Of a stretch of 40,215 nt of DNA, positions 7,651 to 16,029 are shown in pieces. The notes beneath the pieces were generated by a model. It was not told where the DNA came from. It made no database searches and saw only the letters and a list, made by a program, of their open reading frames with translations. The DNA is from Candidatus Gastranaerophilales bacterium (lineage in GTDB: Bacteria > Cyanobacteriota > Vampirovibrionia > Gastranaerophilales > Gastranaerophilaceae). Location of the stretch: contig CALVBV010000005.1 in the NCBI GenBank assembly GCA_944325815.1, forward strand, positions 1 through 40,215, written 5' to 3'. A program made the translations under genes and the position numbers. Numbering within the stretch: position 1 is the first letter of the stretch; every line of letters begins with the position of its first letter.

Positions 7651-8616
7651 CTATTTGGTTAATATTTTTTCAATCTCTCTATTGTTGTTGTCAAAAACCG
7701 TTATATCTTTTAGTTCACCTTCGGTGTAGCCTGCTTTATATATATTTTTAATCCTAAAGTCCGGACTATAAACGGTTTCGGTTGTTTTTTGCCCGTTTGA
7801 GTATTCACTAATAACTGTAGAGCTTTCTTCCGGCTTCTCCGCGTTAAAATATGTCATCCTTTTTAAATCATTGCCTTCGTATACGGCAGAGAGATTCATT
7901 TTTGTATTTCCTTCGCTGTCATAAAAAATATTTTCAATCCTCAGCCCCATATCGCCTTCCGGAGTTTCTTTTTTGATAGAAAGTATATTGCCGTTTTTAT
8001 CTTTCATTTCATATTTTACCGGATTTTCAGCGGAATAATGCCAAAATTCTGTATACTCGTTTTCTCCTTCCTGCGAGTATTTTATGTGCATTATAGGAAG
8101 ATGGGATGTATTATCGTATTCCCAAATATCGTGTTCTGTTTCTTCATTATCGGAATTATAACCTGCCGGGATATTTTTCTCTTCAGCGTTAGGGATATTA
8201 ATTTCTTTAATAGCAATTTCGTGTCTTGGATAGGCTTCTGTGTTTTCAACAATAATAATTATTTTATCTCCGGTTCTGTTTAGTAAAAATAAATTCTGAG
8301 AGTTGTTTATAATTGTGTTAACTTTTTCCCGTATATTGACAGGAACGCTTGCAAGAGCGGATATTCCGGAAAAAGAAAGATCCGGATTATCAGGTATAAA
8401 TTTTTTTTCTGGAATCTTATTTGTTGGTTCAACAGGAGGTTTGACCGGTGCAGGTTTTGCTTCTTCTTTAGGTCTTTCAACTTTCTGAACCGGTGCAGGT
8501 TCCGGTGCCTGTTCTGATACAGGTTTTTCACTTTTTTCTGTTAAGAAAAATGATACACCGACAATTGATATAATTACAAAGATGGTTCCCCAAACAATAT
8601 ATTTTTTGTGGCTCAT
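7651..8616 (-). CDS. Exported or membrane-anchored protein with Pro-rich linker
   Basis: The 321-residue protein starts with a signal-anchor (about residues 5-25, YIVWGTIFVIISIVGVSFFL). A Pro/Lys/Glu-rich linker (about 30-75) follows, then a beta-rich domain of repeated short strands (WEYDN..., IENIFYDSEGN, MTYFNAE, ISEYSNGQ) reminiscent of MORN/YD-like antiparallel repeats. A good AGGTGA site precedes ATG 8616. The function is unknown; the linker suggests it spans the periplasm or peptidoglycan. It ends 10 bases from the convergent metallopeptidase gene. Confidence 0.7.
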   Translation of the reverse strand: MSHKKYIVWGTIFVIISIVGVSFFLTEKSEKPVSEQAPEPAPVQKVERPKEEAKPAPVKPPVEPTNKIPEKKFIPDNPDLSFSGISALASVPVNIREKVNTIINNSQNLFLLNRTGDKIIIIVENTEAYPRHEIAIKEINIPNAEEKNIPAGYNSDNEETEHDIWEYDNTSHLPIMHIKYSQEGENEYTEFWHYSAENPVKYEMKDKNGNILSIKKETPEGDMGLRIENIFYDSEGNTKMNLSAVYEGNDLKRMTYFNAEKPEESSTVISEYSNGQKTTETVYSPDFRIKNIYKAGYTEGELKDITVFDNNNREIEKILTK

Positions 8617-8714
8617 AATCTCACCTGCAATTTCTACTTTATATTATAGATTTGAATTTATATTTTATCAATACTCTTGATGGAGATTTGGTACGGGTTT
8701 TTTGTTGAGTTTAC

Positions 8715-9200
8715 AGGCGAAGGGTGAAGGGTGTGTTTTTGAAGTGACTAAGTGATCAAGAAACCCCCTTCCCTAAATGAGGGAAGGGCCGGGGATGGGT
8801 GATAGTGGCGTGAAGAGTGAGGCGTGAGGGGTGAAGGGTGAAGCGTGCGTTAATGAAGTGATTAAGTGACTAGGTGACTGAGTGATTAAGAAATTATAAC
8901 TACTTTTCAACTATTCAACCTTTCCACTTTTAAACATTTATAACTTCTCCTCAACTCCTAAACTTATCAACTTCTAAACCAAAGCCGGCACCCACCTAAC
9001 CTCCCTCATTAGGGAGGAACTGTTACAAACTCCTAAACTATTCAACTAATCAACCCTATCAGACCCCTCTCCCTGGCCCTTTCCCACAAGGGGAGAGGGG
9101 ATTTTATTGGTGCAGTAGTAACTGCACCCTACTTTTACTACTCTTCAACTATTCAACATAATATCTTCTCCTCAACCCCCTTTACCCCTTTACCCCTTTG
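8715..9200. repeat. Island of 7-mer and 8-mer tandem repeats with four perfect hairpins
   Basis: No gene lies between 8617 and 9225. Heptamers of the RGGTGAA type occur at 8715-8735 and, six in a row, at 8808-8849. Each block is followed by octamers of the AAGTGAYT type (8742-8757, then five units at 8856-8895). Pyrimidine-rich octamers ending in CAAC or AAAC fill 8904-8979 and recur at 9030-9050 and 9140-9156. CCCCTTTA is repeated three times at 9177-9200. Perfect stems interrupt the arrays: CCCTTCCCT (8766-8774 with 8780-8788), CCTCCCT (9000-9006 with 9011-9017), CCCCTCTCCC (9064-9073 with 9091-9100) and GGTGCAGT (9109-9116 with 9121-9128). This resembles the heptamer STRR repeats of filamentous cyanobacteria. 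Confidence 0.7.
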
Positions 9201-9218
9201 GCCCTTTTGTGATAAAAT
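9189..9218 (+). promoter_or_regulatory. Possible promoter of nanE, giving a nearly leaderless mRNA
   Basis: A -10-like TAAAAT (9213-9218) lies only 7 bases before the nanE ATG at 9226. TTTACC (9189-9194), inside the CCCCTTTA repeat, is at 18 bases spacing as a weak -35. No ribosome binding site is visible, consistent with leaderless translation. Confidence 0.35.
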
Positions 9219-9225
9219 TAGCAAT

Positions 9226-9906
9226 ATGGATATTATTGAAAATTTGAAGGGAAAAATAGTTGTATCCTCGCAGGCCATGCCCGATGAGCCTTTGTACAAA
9301 GAAGAGTGCATGCTAGCGATGATGGAATCTGTTATCAATGGCGGTGCTCAAGCTTTGAGGGTGGCAGGTGCGCGCGATGTCAGGAATGCAAAAAAATTCA
9401 ATGTTCCGATAATCGGGCTTACAAAACCGGACAAACTTCCCGAAAATTGGCGGGAGGTTGTGTATATTACGCCCGGTTTAAAAGAAGTAAAAGAGCTTAT
9501 TGAAGCAGGATCCGATATTATAGCGTTTGACGGAACCTCAAGAGAGCATGACAACTGTACTCTTCAAGATATAATATCTGAGATTCACCATGCCGGACGT
9601 CTTGCCATGGCAGATATATCTACTCTTGATGAGGGAATAAACTGCGCAAATCTGGGGGCTGATATAATTTCAACAACCCTTGCCGGATATACACTAGAAT
9701 CCGGAGAGCCGACAGAAGGCCCTGATTATAGACTATTAGAAAAATTGGTTAAGACAATTGACAAACCTGTCATTCTGGAAGGAAGAATCTGGGAGCCTGA
9801 GGAGGTAAAAAAGGCCTTTGAACTCGGTGCACACTGCGTTGTAATAGGTTCTGCAATCACAAGGCCGCAATTGATTACAAAAAGATTTATTGAGGGAACA
9901 AAGTAA
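9226..9906 (+). CDS. nanE: N-acetylmannosamine-6-phosphate 2-epimerase
   Basis: This is a TIM-barrel enzyme of 226 residues, the usual NanE length. It converts ManNAc-6-P to GlcNAc-6-P in sialic acid and ManNAc use. Candidate catalytic residues are K67 in GLTKPD and E185 in VILEGR. The family phosphate-binding strands GADIISTTLAGYT (144-156) and GAHCVVIGSAITRP near the end are present. It abuts the ROK kinase gene without a gap, matching a NanE-NanK pair. No sialidase, lyase or transporter is seen here. The ATG has no Shine-Dalgarno sequence and sits just after a -10-like element. Confidence 0.9.
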   Translation: MDIIENLKGKIVVSSQAMPDEPLYKEECMLAMMESVINGGAQALRVAGARDVRNAKKFNVPIIGLTKPDKLPENWREVVYITPGLKEVKELIEAGSDIIAFDGTSREHDNCTLQDIISEIHHAGRLAMADISTLDEGINCANLGADIISTTLAGYTLESGEPTEGPDYRLLEKLVKTIDKPVILEGRIWEPEEVKKAFELGAHCVVIGSAITRPQLITKRFIEGTK

Positions 9907-10782
9907 ATGAAAAAAGCACTCGCATTTGACATAGGCGGAACAAAAATATACAGTACAATAATTGATGAGGAAGGAAAGATTATTGCAGATATTGACAAGT
10001 TTTCCACCCCCAAAACAATTGAGGGTATAAAAGAAACATTAAAAATACAAATTGAAAGATATGAGCAGGATGTTGATATAATTGCAATTTCTACAGCCGG
10101 AGATGTTAATAACGAGAATACCGCTGTAATCGGCTCAACGGGGAATCTGGTTAAAGGCTATCGTACAATTGATTTTCATCAGCTTAGTTCTAAGCATGTT
10201 TTTCTTGAAAATGATGCGAATGCTGCAGCCTGGGCAGAATATAAACTGGGTGCTTCCAGAGGAACAAATGTTTCCATAATGATTACCCTCGGTACAGGCG
10301 TAGGGGGCGGTATCATTATTAACGGCAAGCTTTTTAAAGGAAAATCCGGTGCAGCAGGTGAAGTGCACTTCAAAATGTATCCGGATAAACGCAGAAAATG
10401 TACCTGCGGAAGCTGGGACTGCTTTGAGGCTTATGCTTCCGGGCCGGCTCTAAAGCGTGATGCGGAAGAAATGCTTAATAATCCGGATGTAACAACTTAT
10501 GATGTAATAGACGGAGTTAAAAACGGCAATGAAAAAATGATTGAAATTTTCGAGCGGTGGCAAAGAGACATAACTATCGGACTAATTGGTCTGGCTAATT
10601 TATTTGATCCGGACTGTGTGGTACTATCAGGTTCAATGGCACAATTTGTTGATGTTAAAAAAATTGAAGAGGCTGTTAATCAGGAAATCATAACAGCCCC
10701 GACTTCAATAAGGCTTGCTGCAGCGGGTAATTATTCGGGCATGATTGGCGCGGCACTGCTCGGACTGGAAAAAACAGCATAA
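9907..10782 (+). CDS. ROK-family sugar kinase, probably N-acetylmannosamine kinase
   Basis: Residues 8-13 (DIGGTK) form the phosphate-binding loop. D103 in ENDANAAAWAE is the catalytic base. LGTGVGGG (128-135) binds ATP phosphates. H154 with C165, C167 and C172 form the ROK zinc site (CTCGSWDCFE, a variant of CxCGxxGCxE). ROK kinases act on glucose, GlcNAc or ManNAc, and sequence alone does not settle the substrate. Its position directly after nanE (the stop TAA touches this ATG) favours ManNAc kinase, NanK. Confidence 0.88.
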   Translation: MKKALAFDIGGTKIYSTIIDEEGKIIADIDKFSTPKTIEGIKETLKIQIERYEQDVDIIAISTAGDVNNENTAVIGSTGNLVKGYRTIDFHQLSSKHVFLENDANAAAWAEYKLGASRGTNVSIMITLGTGVGGGIIINGKLFKGKSGAAGEVHFKMYPDKRRKCTCGSWDCFEAYASGPALKRDAEEMLNNPDVTTYDVIDGVKNGNEKMIEIFERWQRDITIGLIGLANLFDPDCVVLSGSMAQFVDVKKIEEAVNQEIITAPTSIRLAAAGNYSGMIGAALLGLEKTA

Positions 10783-10792
10783 AGGTTAAGAA

Positions 10793-11008
10793 ATGGGAAA
10801 AGCTAAACGAAGAAGCCTTAAGCAGGGCATTAATGATAAATTTAAATATATGACGCGGGAATCTGCGCTTAATTCCGTTATTCAAAACATTGAGCATAAA
10901 GACGAAGTTATTGATACAATAACCCTTTTCGGCTTTACTGCAGAAGAGATGCTGGAAGCCGGTGCAGCTTATGAAGATGTTATGGCATTCGGCGGGCTTG
11001 TAAGTTAA
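10793..11008 (+). CDS. Small basic-to-acidic protein of unknown function
   Basis: A 71-residue protein with a Lys/Arg-rich N-terminus (MGKAKRRSLKQG) and an acidic helical C-terminal half containing EEMLEAGAAYEDVMAFGG. It lies 10 bases after the ROK kinase and 10 bases before the UbiA-like gene, within one operon. I recognise no family. A short AAGG lies upstream as a weak ribosome binding site. Confidence 0.65.
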   Translation: MGKAKRRSLKQGINDKFKYMTRESALNSVIQNIEHKDEVIDTITLFGFTAEEMLEAGAAYEDVMAFGGLVS

Positions 11009-11018
11009 AGGAGACGGT

Positions 11019-11987
11019 ATGCTTGGTAAAATCTCCGCAATTTTAGAATGCTCAAGAGTTTTTTCTCTTCCGATGACAATAATGTCCTGGCTTGTAGTTT
11101 TTACTTATTCGGCTTTATTTTCCGGAAATATTTTAAACGGAATCCTTGCACTTATCGGAATTTGTTTTGCCCATCTTGTTACTAATATTCTGGATGATTA
11201 TTTTGACTATAAACATCTTATCAAGCAAGCCGGGTTTAACAAACGCGAATATCTAAAAAATACACAGAAAACAAAATGCAGATACTTAATAATGAAAAGA
11301 ATCAGCGTGAGGGAACTTCTTACTATAGCCGGGGTTTATGCGCTTATTGCAGTTTTAACCGGGGCTTATCTTTTCATTAAATGCGGTATCGGAGTTTTAT
11401 ATTTCGCATCAATCGGTGCAATAATTGCTATTTCATATTCTTTTCTGTCAAAAATTAAACTTTCGGAATTGGCTGTTGCCTTGGCTTACGGCCCGGCTCT
11501 GTTCGGCGGCGTGTACTATGTCATGACAAAAGCTTATTCAAAGGAAGTGTTCTTATTATCAATCCCCTCTATGCTCATAACGGTTATTCTTCTTTATATT
11601 CATACGGTTATGGATTATGAATTTGACAGGCATGAGGGTAAAAAAACAGTTGCAAATTCTTTTGAAAAACCGAGCGATTCTCTTATAATTCTAAAATGGC
11701 TGATGATTGCGGCATATATTTTTCTTCCCTTTTTATGCGTGTTTGACATTTTAGACTGGCAGGTGTTTTTGGTGTATTTAACAATTCCGCTGGCTGTAGA
11801 TTTATATAAATCAATGGACGAATTTACCGTGTCTGCAGATTCAATTCCGGTTCATAAATGGTATCATTTCCCGATGGAAAACCTTATGGGCGCGCCCGGC
11901 TTTATGATAAGAATATACCAGGCCAGAAATCTTATGATATATTTTTCAATTTTTTTAGCACTGGCAATTATTTTAGGAACACTGTAG
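11019..11987 (+). CDS. UbiA-superfamily prenyltransferase
   Basis: The 322-residue membrane protein has about eight or nine hydrophobic helices. It carries both Asp-rich motifs of the family: NILDDYFDYKH (about residues 56-66) and MDYEFDRHEGKKT (about 200-212). These bind the Mg-prenyl diphosphate. UbiA enzymes attach isoprenoid chains to aromatic or other acceptors, such as MenA for menaquinone; the second motif with GKKT is MenA-like. The acceptor cannot be read from the sequence. The start has a strong AGGAGA site. It sits between the small protein and a phosphopantetheinyl transferase gene 1 base after its stop. Confidence 0.85.
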   Translation: MLGKISAILECSRVFSLPMTIMSWLVVFTYSALFSGNILNGILALIGICFAHLVTNILDDYFDYKHLIKQAGFNKREYLKNTQKTKCRYLIMKRISVRELLTIAGVYALIAVLTGAYLFIKCGIGVLYFASIGAIIAISYSFLSKIKLSELAVALAYGPALFGGVYYVMTKAYSKEVFLLSIPSMLITVILLYIHTVMDYEFDRHEGKKTVANSFEKPSDSLIILKWLMIAAYIFLPFLCVFDILDWQVFLVYLTIPLAVDLYKSMDEFTVSADSIPVHKWYHFPMENLMGAPGFMIRIYQARNLMIYFSIFLALAIILGTL

Positions 11988-11988
11988 T

Positions 11989-12522
11989 ATGGATATTTTT
12001 GTTATTGAACTTATAGATGCGGATAATGTACACAAGGAACTTTTAAAGGAGTTTCAAAAAAAAGAGATAAGCGACCCTAAAAAATGGAATCAGCACTGTT
12101 TGTCTTATCTTATGGTTGACAGAGTGCTAAGAGAATTTTATAAAATAGAAAACAGAGAAATTGTTTTTAACGGTAAAAAACCTTTTCTAAAGACCCGTGA
12201 AAAATATTTCAGCATAAGCCACAGCGGAGATTTTATAGCCTTGGCATTTTCTGACTATGACTGTGGAATTGATATTGAAAAGATTAAGCTGAGGAATTTT
12301 GAAGAGATTTCCGCCAGAATGGGATTTAAGTGTAATACGCTTGAGGAGTTTTATAATGAATGGACAAGGTACGAGGCGGAATATAAGCTCGGCAAGCCGG
12401 CCCAAAAATTTAAAAAGATTCGTTTTGAAGATTATATAATCACCTCGGCGAGTGTAAACATTCGGGAAGAGTTTGAAGTTTATATTCAAAGCGGAAATGT
12501 TTTTCCTAACGTAAAGGAGTGA
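11989..12522 (+). CDS. Sfp-type 4'-phosphopantetheinyl transferase
   Basis: The 177-residue protein has the Sfp/AcpT signatures: KPFLK (64-68), FSISHS (74-79), CGIDIEKI (92-99, with metal ligands D95 and E97) and WTRYEAEYK (125-133, with E129 and K133), the last a variant of W-x-x-KEA-x-x-K. Such enzymes move phosphopantetheine from CoA to the serine of acyl or peptidyl carrier proteins. At 177 residues it is shorter than Sfp (about 224). No carrier protein or synthase is encoded in the window, so it probably serves a housekeeping acyl carrier. It shares the operon with the prenyltransferase. Confidence 0.85.
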   Translation: MDIFVIELIDADNVHKELLKEFQKKEISDPKKWNQHCLSYLMVDRVLREFYKIENREIVFNGKKPFLKTREKYFSISHSGDFIALAFSDYDCGIDIEKIKLRNFEEISARMGFKCNTLEEFYNEWTRYEAEYKLGKPAQKFKKIRFEDYIITSASVNIREEFEVYIQSGNVFPNVKE

Positions 12523-12581
12523 TTCTTCTAAAGTTTTTATAATATTTGCCGTTAACTTTTATAAAGCGAGGTATAAACTTT

Positions 12582-12749
12582 ATGGCAAGAATTATAGAAT
12601 CAGGCGGACGAAGAATAATAAAAATGTCAGTTGATGACATCCTTTCAATAGTACAGGATTATCAGCGTATAGTTCCAAGATTTTCCAATACAGAAGACGC
12701 CCGCACTTATTTAAGCGATACCGTTATATTTATTCCGGAAGATGTTTAG
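12582..12749 (+). CDS. Small conserved-looking protein, 55 residues
   Basis: MARIIESGGRRIIKMSVDD begins the protein, with a helix (SVDDILSIVQDYQRIV) and a C-terminal beta-like IFIPEDV. A GAGG site lies before ATG 12582, and a TATAAT at 12538-12543 could be its own -10. An earlier in-frame TTG at 12546 is less likely. Its stop TAG overlaps the stop of the opposing TPR gene. Family unknown. Confidence 0.6.
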   Translation: MARIIESGGRRIIKMSVDDILSIVQDYQRIVPRFSNTEDARTYLSDTVIFIPEDV

Positions 12750-14404
12750 TAATAGTCAGAAGATGCCATATCTGCAAGAGCATTCTTGGCTTCTTCAAAG
12801 GAAGGATCTTGTTCAAGCACTTCTATATAAAGTTCTTTCGCTTTATCCCTGTTATTATTTTCATATAAAAGTGCAAGATTATATTTTGCCTGCAGGAGGT
12901 TTGAATCGTACATAATTGCTTTTTTGAAAGATTCTTCCGCGTTTTTAAAATCGTGCTGTGCTGCGTACATCAACCCTACTCTATATAGACCGTAAGGATT
13001 TTTCTCATCAATTTTTAACAGGTCTGTGAGAGCCTTTTTTTCTTCAAAGAAATGCCCGAGCTGGTGATGTGCTTCCGATAAAAGGAGAAGATATTTTGTG
13101 AAATACTCACGTTGTTTATCATATTCAATTGCTTTGTTCAGGGATTCAATCGTACTTGTGTAGTTTTTTTGTGCAAAATTGTTTTTTGCAATGTTATAAT
13201 AAATTTCCGAATTAAGTGCATTGTATTGTGTAGCATTCCTCAGCATTTCATAAGATTCTTCAAATTTTTCCTGGCTCGCATAGTCGATACCCCATTTAAT
13301 ATATAGTTCACAAATGAGCAAGTTTACTGTTTTTGCTTCTCTTTGAGTCGCTTTATCTAATAAAATGGTATATCTTTCCAGGGCTTTATCGTACTCTTTG
13401 CGCAGAATATAGGCATCTGCAAGTTCCAGTGTAACATCAAACCCGTTTTGCGAGAGCATGGCTAAATCTTCTAATATAGCAACTCCTTCTTCTGTTCTGT
13501 TAAGTTTTATATTAAAGTTTGCAATATCATTTCTTACTTTAAATTTATCAGATCCTTGAATATCAAGCAGTTTTTCGGAAAATTCAATTGCTCTGTCATA
13601 ATCTTCTGTCTCAACGTATAAAGAAACAAGCGTTTCATATACCCATAAAAGGACTTTCGGCTCAGTGGCGAAAGTAAGCATATACTGCAGAGTCTCTATG
13701 GCTACAGGATAATTTTTAATTTTTATATACAGTTCTATAAGTTTTCTGTTGGTTTTAATATCATTCGGATAAATTCCGAGCCTGATTTTATAGGCTTCAA
13801 ATGCAGCAGGATAGTCATGCGCTTCTTCATTAAGTTCTGCAAGAATTGACTGAACATCCGCAATATCTGCATCAAGCTCGAGTAAGTCGGCCAAAACTTC
13901 ATAAGCGCTGATTGCGGAATACAGCTGATCTGTTTTTCTGTATAGCTCGGCAAGGGTTCTTATAACATCTTTATCGGTTTTTCTGTGATCAAAAACAAAT
14001 TCGTATTCTTTTATTGCCTTATTAAGAATTTGTTTTTTTATATAACACTTTCCTAAAACTTCGTGTGTATCGACATTATTAGACTTTTTCTTCAGAATTA
14101 TTGAACATTGTCTTATTGCCTGATTGTATTTTCTGTCCTCATAATAAGCTTTTGCAAGATACACTCTGACATCAATATGTGACGGCACTCTGTCAAGGTA
14201 TTTTGTTGCAAGAAGCTGTACAAGAGCGTATTCTTTTTTGTCAAAAAGCACCTGCACCTGATCAAGGATATTTTTAGTAGACAGCTGCAATTCTTCTCCT
14301 CTTCCGGAAGAGCCTTGATACAAGATTATTGAGTATAATATGTATATTGCAACAATTGCAACTAAAAATGCTATAATAATTATTATAAGGTTAGTTTCTG
14401 GCAT
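12746..14404 (-). CDS. Membrane-anchored TPR-repeat protein
   Basis: The 552-residue protein begins with one transmembrane helix (about residues 5-28). The rest is almost entirely tetratricopeptide repeats, with about a dozen helix pairs carrying the Y/A/L pattern (for example KYNQAIRQC, DYDRAIEFSEKLL, DFKNAEESFKKAIMYDS, NRDKAKELYIEVLEQDP). TPRs scaffold protein complexes, and the N-terminal anchor places it at the inner membrane, facing cytoplasm or periplasm. No catalytic domain is visible. It is divergent from the secreted protein at 14503. Confidence 0.85.
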   Translation of the reverse strand: MPETNLIIIIIAFLVAIVAIYILYSIILYQGSSGRGEELQLSTKNILDQVQVLFDKKEYALVQLLATKYLDRVPSHIDVRVYLAKAYYEDRKYNQAIRQCSIILKKKSNNVDTHEVLGKCYIKKQILNKAIKEYEFVFDHRKTDKDVIRTLAELYRKTDQLYSAISAYEVLADLLELDADIADVQSILAELNEEAHDYPAAFEAYKIRLGIYPNDIKTNRKLIELYIKIKNYPVAIETLQYMLTFATEPKVLLWVYETLVSLYVETEDYDRAIEFSEKLLDIQGSDKFKVRNDIANFNIKLNRTEEGVAILEDLAMLSQNGFDVTLELADAYILRKEYDKALERYTILLDKATQREAKTVNLLICELYIKWGIDYASQEKFEESYEMLRNATQYNALNSEIYYNIAKNNFAQKNYTSTIESLNKAIEYDKQREYFTKYLLLLSEAHHQLGHFFEEKKALTDLLKIDEKNPYGLYRVGLMYAAQHDFKNAEESFKKAIMYDSNLLQAKYNLALLYENNNRDKAKELYIEVLEQDPSFEEAKNALADMASSDYY

Positions 14405-14502
14405 TATACTCTCTTCTTGCTAACTTAATATATCAATATTATACATTATATCATTTAAAAATAAAAGTTTTACTTTTTTGGAATTTTGATTAACATAATA
14501 AT

Positions 14503-15075
14503 ATGAGACGAGTTTTATTATTAATAGTCAGTATTATATTTATTATTCAGCCGGCAATGGCGGAAGCCGGCCTTGAGGATTATTCAAACATAGACCGCGC
14601 TTGGGACGGTCAGGAGGCGGTAACAAACGAGCAGTTTGAAGAAGCAATAGACACGCTTGAGGCGAATAAGAAAAAGAAAGAAGCAAAACAGCGGAAAAAA
14701 TTGATAAAGAAAATCGGCGGCGGCGGGACAAGCCTTCACCCCGGCCTTGACCCTTCGGGAGAGATTAAACCCATGGGCGAAATAGGTGAAGAAGAGGCAA
14801 GGATTCTAAATGTTCCGGTGCATCTTATAATAGACGGGAAAAGGCTGGACAAAGGGTTTTACAGAATTTTGGCGGAACGTAAAGATAATAAAATATATCT
14901 GTTATTTTATCAATCCCGGTTTCTTAAAGGAAAAGTCGAGGCTTATGAGACAGATGATGATTTTGACAAAGAAACGATAGACTTTACTGAACTTTTGCCT
15001 CATGACGAAAAATATGTAAAAGTAATATACGGGTCTTTGGATGTAAATGCATATACGTATATAATGTATGAGTAA
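14503..15075 (+). CDS. Secreted protein of unknown function
   Basis: A clear signal peptide (residues 1-21, RRVLLLIVSIIFIIQPAMAEA) has a likely cleavage site after AMA. A charged stretch, KKKKEAKQRKKLIKK, and a Gly-rich turn follow. The C-terminal half (about 95-190) looks like a compact beta domain (VHLIIDGKRLDKGFYRIL, NKIYLLFYQ). The family was not recognised. It is 190 residues long and monocistronic. Confidence 0.65.
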   Translation: MRRVLLLIVSIIFIIQPAMAEAGLEDYSNIDRAWDGQEAVTNEQFEEAIDTLEANKKKKEAKQRKKLIKKIGGGGTSLHPGLDPSGEIKPMGEIGEEEARILNVPVHLIIDGKRLDKGFYRILAERKDNKIYLLFYQSRFLKGKVEAYETDDDFDKETIDFTELLPHDEKYVKVIYGSLDVNAYTYIMYE

Positions 15076-15187
15076 AATACGACTCCAGGGCATTTGCGAA
15101 GGCAAGCAAGATTTCTGTAAAATTGCCATTTTTAGAGTGTTTTTTTGCATCCTTAAAGTGTAACATTTTGTAACGAGAAAAATATAG

Positions 15188-15216
15188 TTGTATATATTCT
15201 TGAATTATGGTAGAAT
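15188..15216 (+). promoter_or_regulatory. Promoter of the type IV pilus operon
   Basis: TTGTAT (15188-15193) and TAGAAT (15211-15216) lie 17 bases apart, with TGG before the -10 as an extension. The 12-mer TGTAACATTTTG (15159-15170) lies just upstream. The first gene starts at 15355, leaving an untranslated leader of about 130 bases with no recognised element. Confidence 0.5.
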
Positions 15217-15354
15217 TAAAGAAGGTTTATATATAAATTTTCAAATTTTCGGGAAAAGAGTAATAAAATAGTATAAACAATTGATTTCAAATCAAATACT
15301 GCATAGTATAGTTTAGAGTAGGTGAGAGTTACAAGTCGTTAGAAGTATTAATAT

Positions 15355-16029
15355 ATGAAGATGCGCAATTATATGAAGAAAAAAGAAGAGTTTGGAAACG
15401 CATTTGAGCTGTCAGCAGATGAGTTGATAGAGCGTACATCCGGAAAACGCAGGGTAGTACTGAAAAAAAGAGCAAAGTTTCTTTTGGCACTATGCTGCAT
15501 AGTCCCTGTTTTATGTGTTTCTTTGTCCTTGCATAAAGAAGGACTAAACAGTATAGATGACTCTGCAGGAGTTTCAATAGGCTTGGCCTCTGCCCCGATA
15601 GCAGCGGCATCCGCCAAAAAGGATTTGATATCAATCCCGTCAGGGACTGTAAAGGCAAATCCGTTTTTGCCGTATAGAGATATAGGAAGCAAAAGTCTCA
15701 GTGATGTGCCGGCTTTTGAAATTGTGGAACCTCCGGAAGTTATTAATGAAAATTCTGATGCCGCACGGGTTATGGATACAATTGTAAGCGGTATTTTATA
15801 TGATAAATACAGCCCTTCCGCTATATTGAATATTGAAGGGAATGATTATCTTGTTAAAAAAGGCGATACTGTAAATAATTACAAAATTCTGAATATAATG
15901 CAGGATTGTGTAACCGTAAAGCTTGGCGCAAATGTGTATAAAGCCGGTATAGGCGAAATTTTAACCGAAGGGTCAGTAACACATAATGACGTTTCAAATT
16001 TGAGTAATAAATTCGGAGGGAATAAGTAA
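15355..16029 (+). CDS. PilP-like periplasmic pilotin/lipoprotein-type pilus protein
   Basis: A 40-residue cytoplasmic tail precedes one transmembrane segment (about 42-60, KFLLALCCIVPVLCVSLSL). A disordered linker follows, then NPFLPYRD. The C-terminal beta domain (about 140-215: VSGILYDKYSPSAILNIEG, DYLVKKGDTV, YKILNIMQDCVTVKLGANVYKAGIGE) has the pattern of PilP/GspC homology-region domains, which dock on the secretin. It is immediately upstream of pilQ, and its stop overlaps the pilQ start. PilP proper is a lipoprotein; this version has a transmembrane anchor like GspC. Several in-frame ATGs (15355, 15361, 15373) compete and no ribosome binding site decides. Confidence 0.7.
   Translation: MKMRNYMKKKEEFGNAFELSADELIERTSGKRRVVLKKRAKFLLALCCIVPVLCVSLSLHKEGLNSIDDSAGVSIGLASAPIAAASAKKDLISIPSGTVKANPFLPYRDIGSKSLSDVPAFEIVEPPEVINENSDAARVMDTIVSGILYDKYSPSAILNIEGNDYLVKKGDTVNNYKILNIMQDCVTVKLGANVYKAGIGEILTEGSVTHNDVSNLSNKFGGNK

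Noticed and set aside
8617-9225. Possible small genes inside the repeat island
   Set aside because: Frames are short, made of tandem repeats and lack ribosome binding sites; the periodicity is 7 or 8, not 3.
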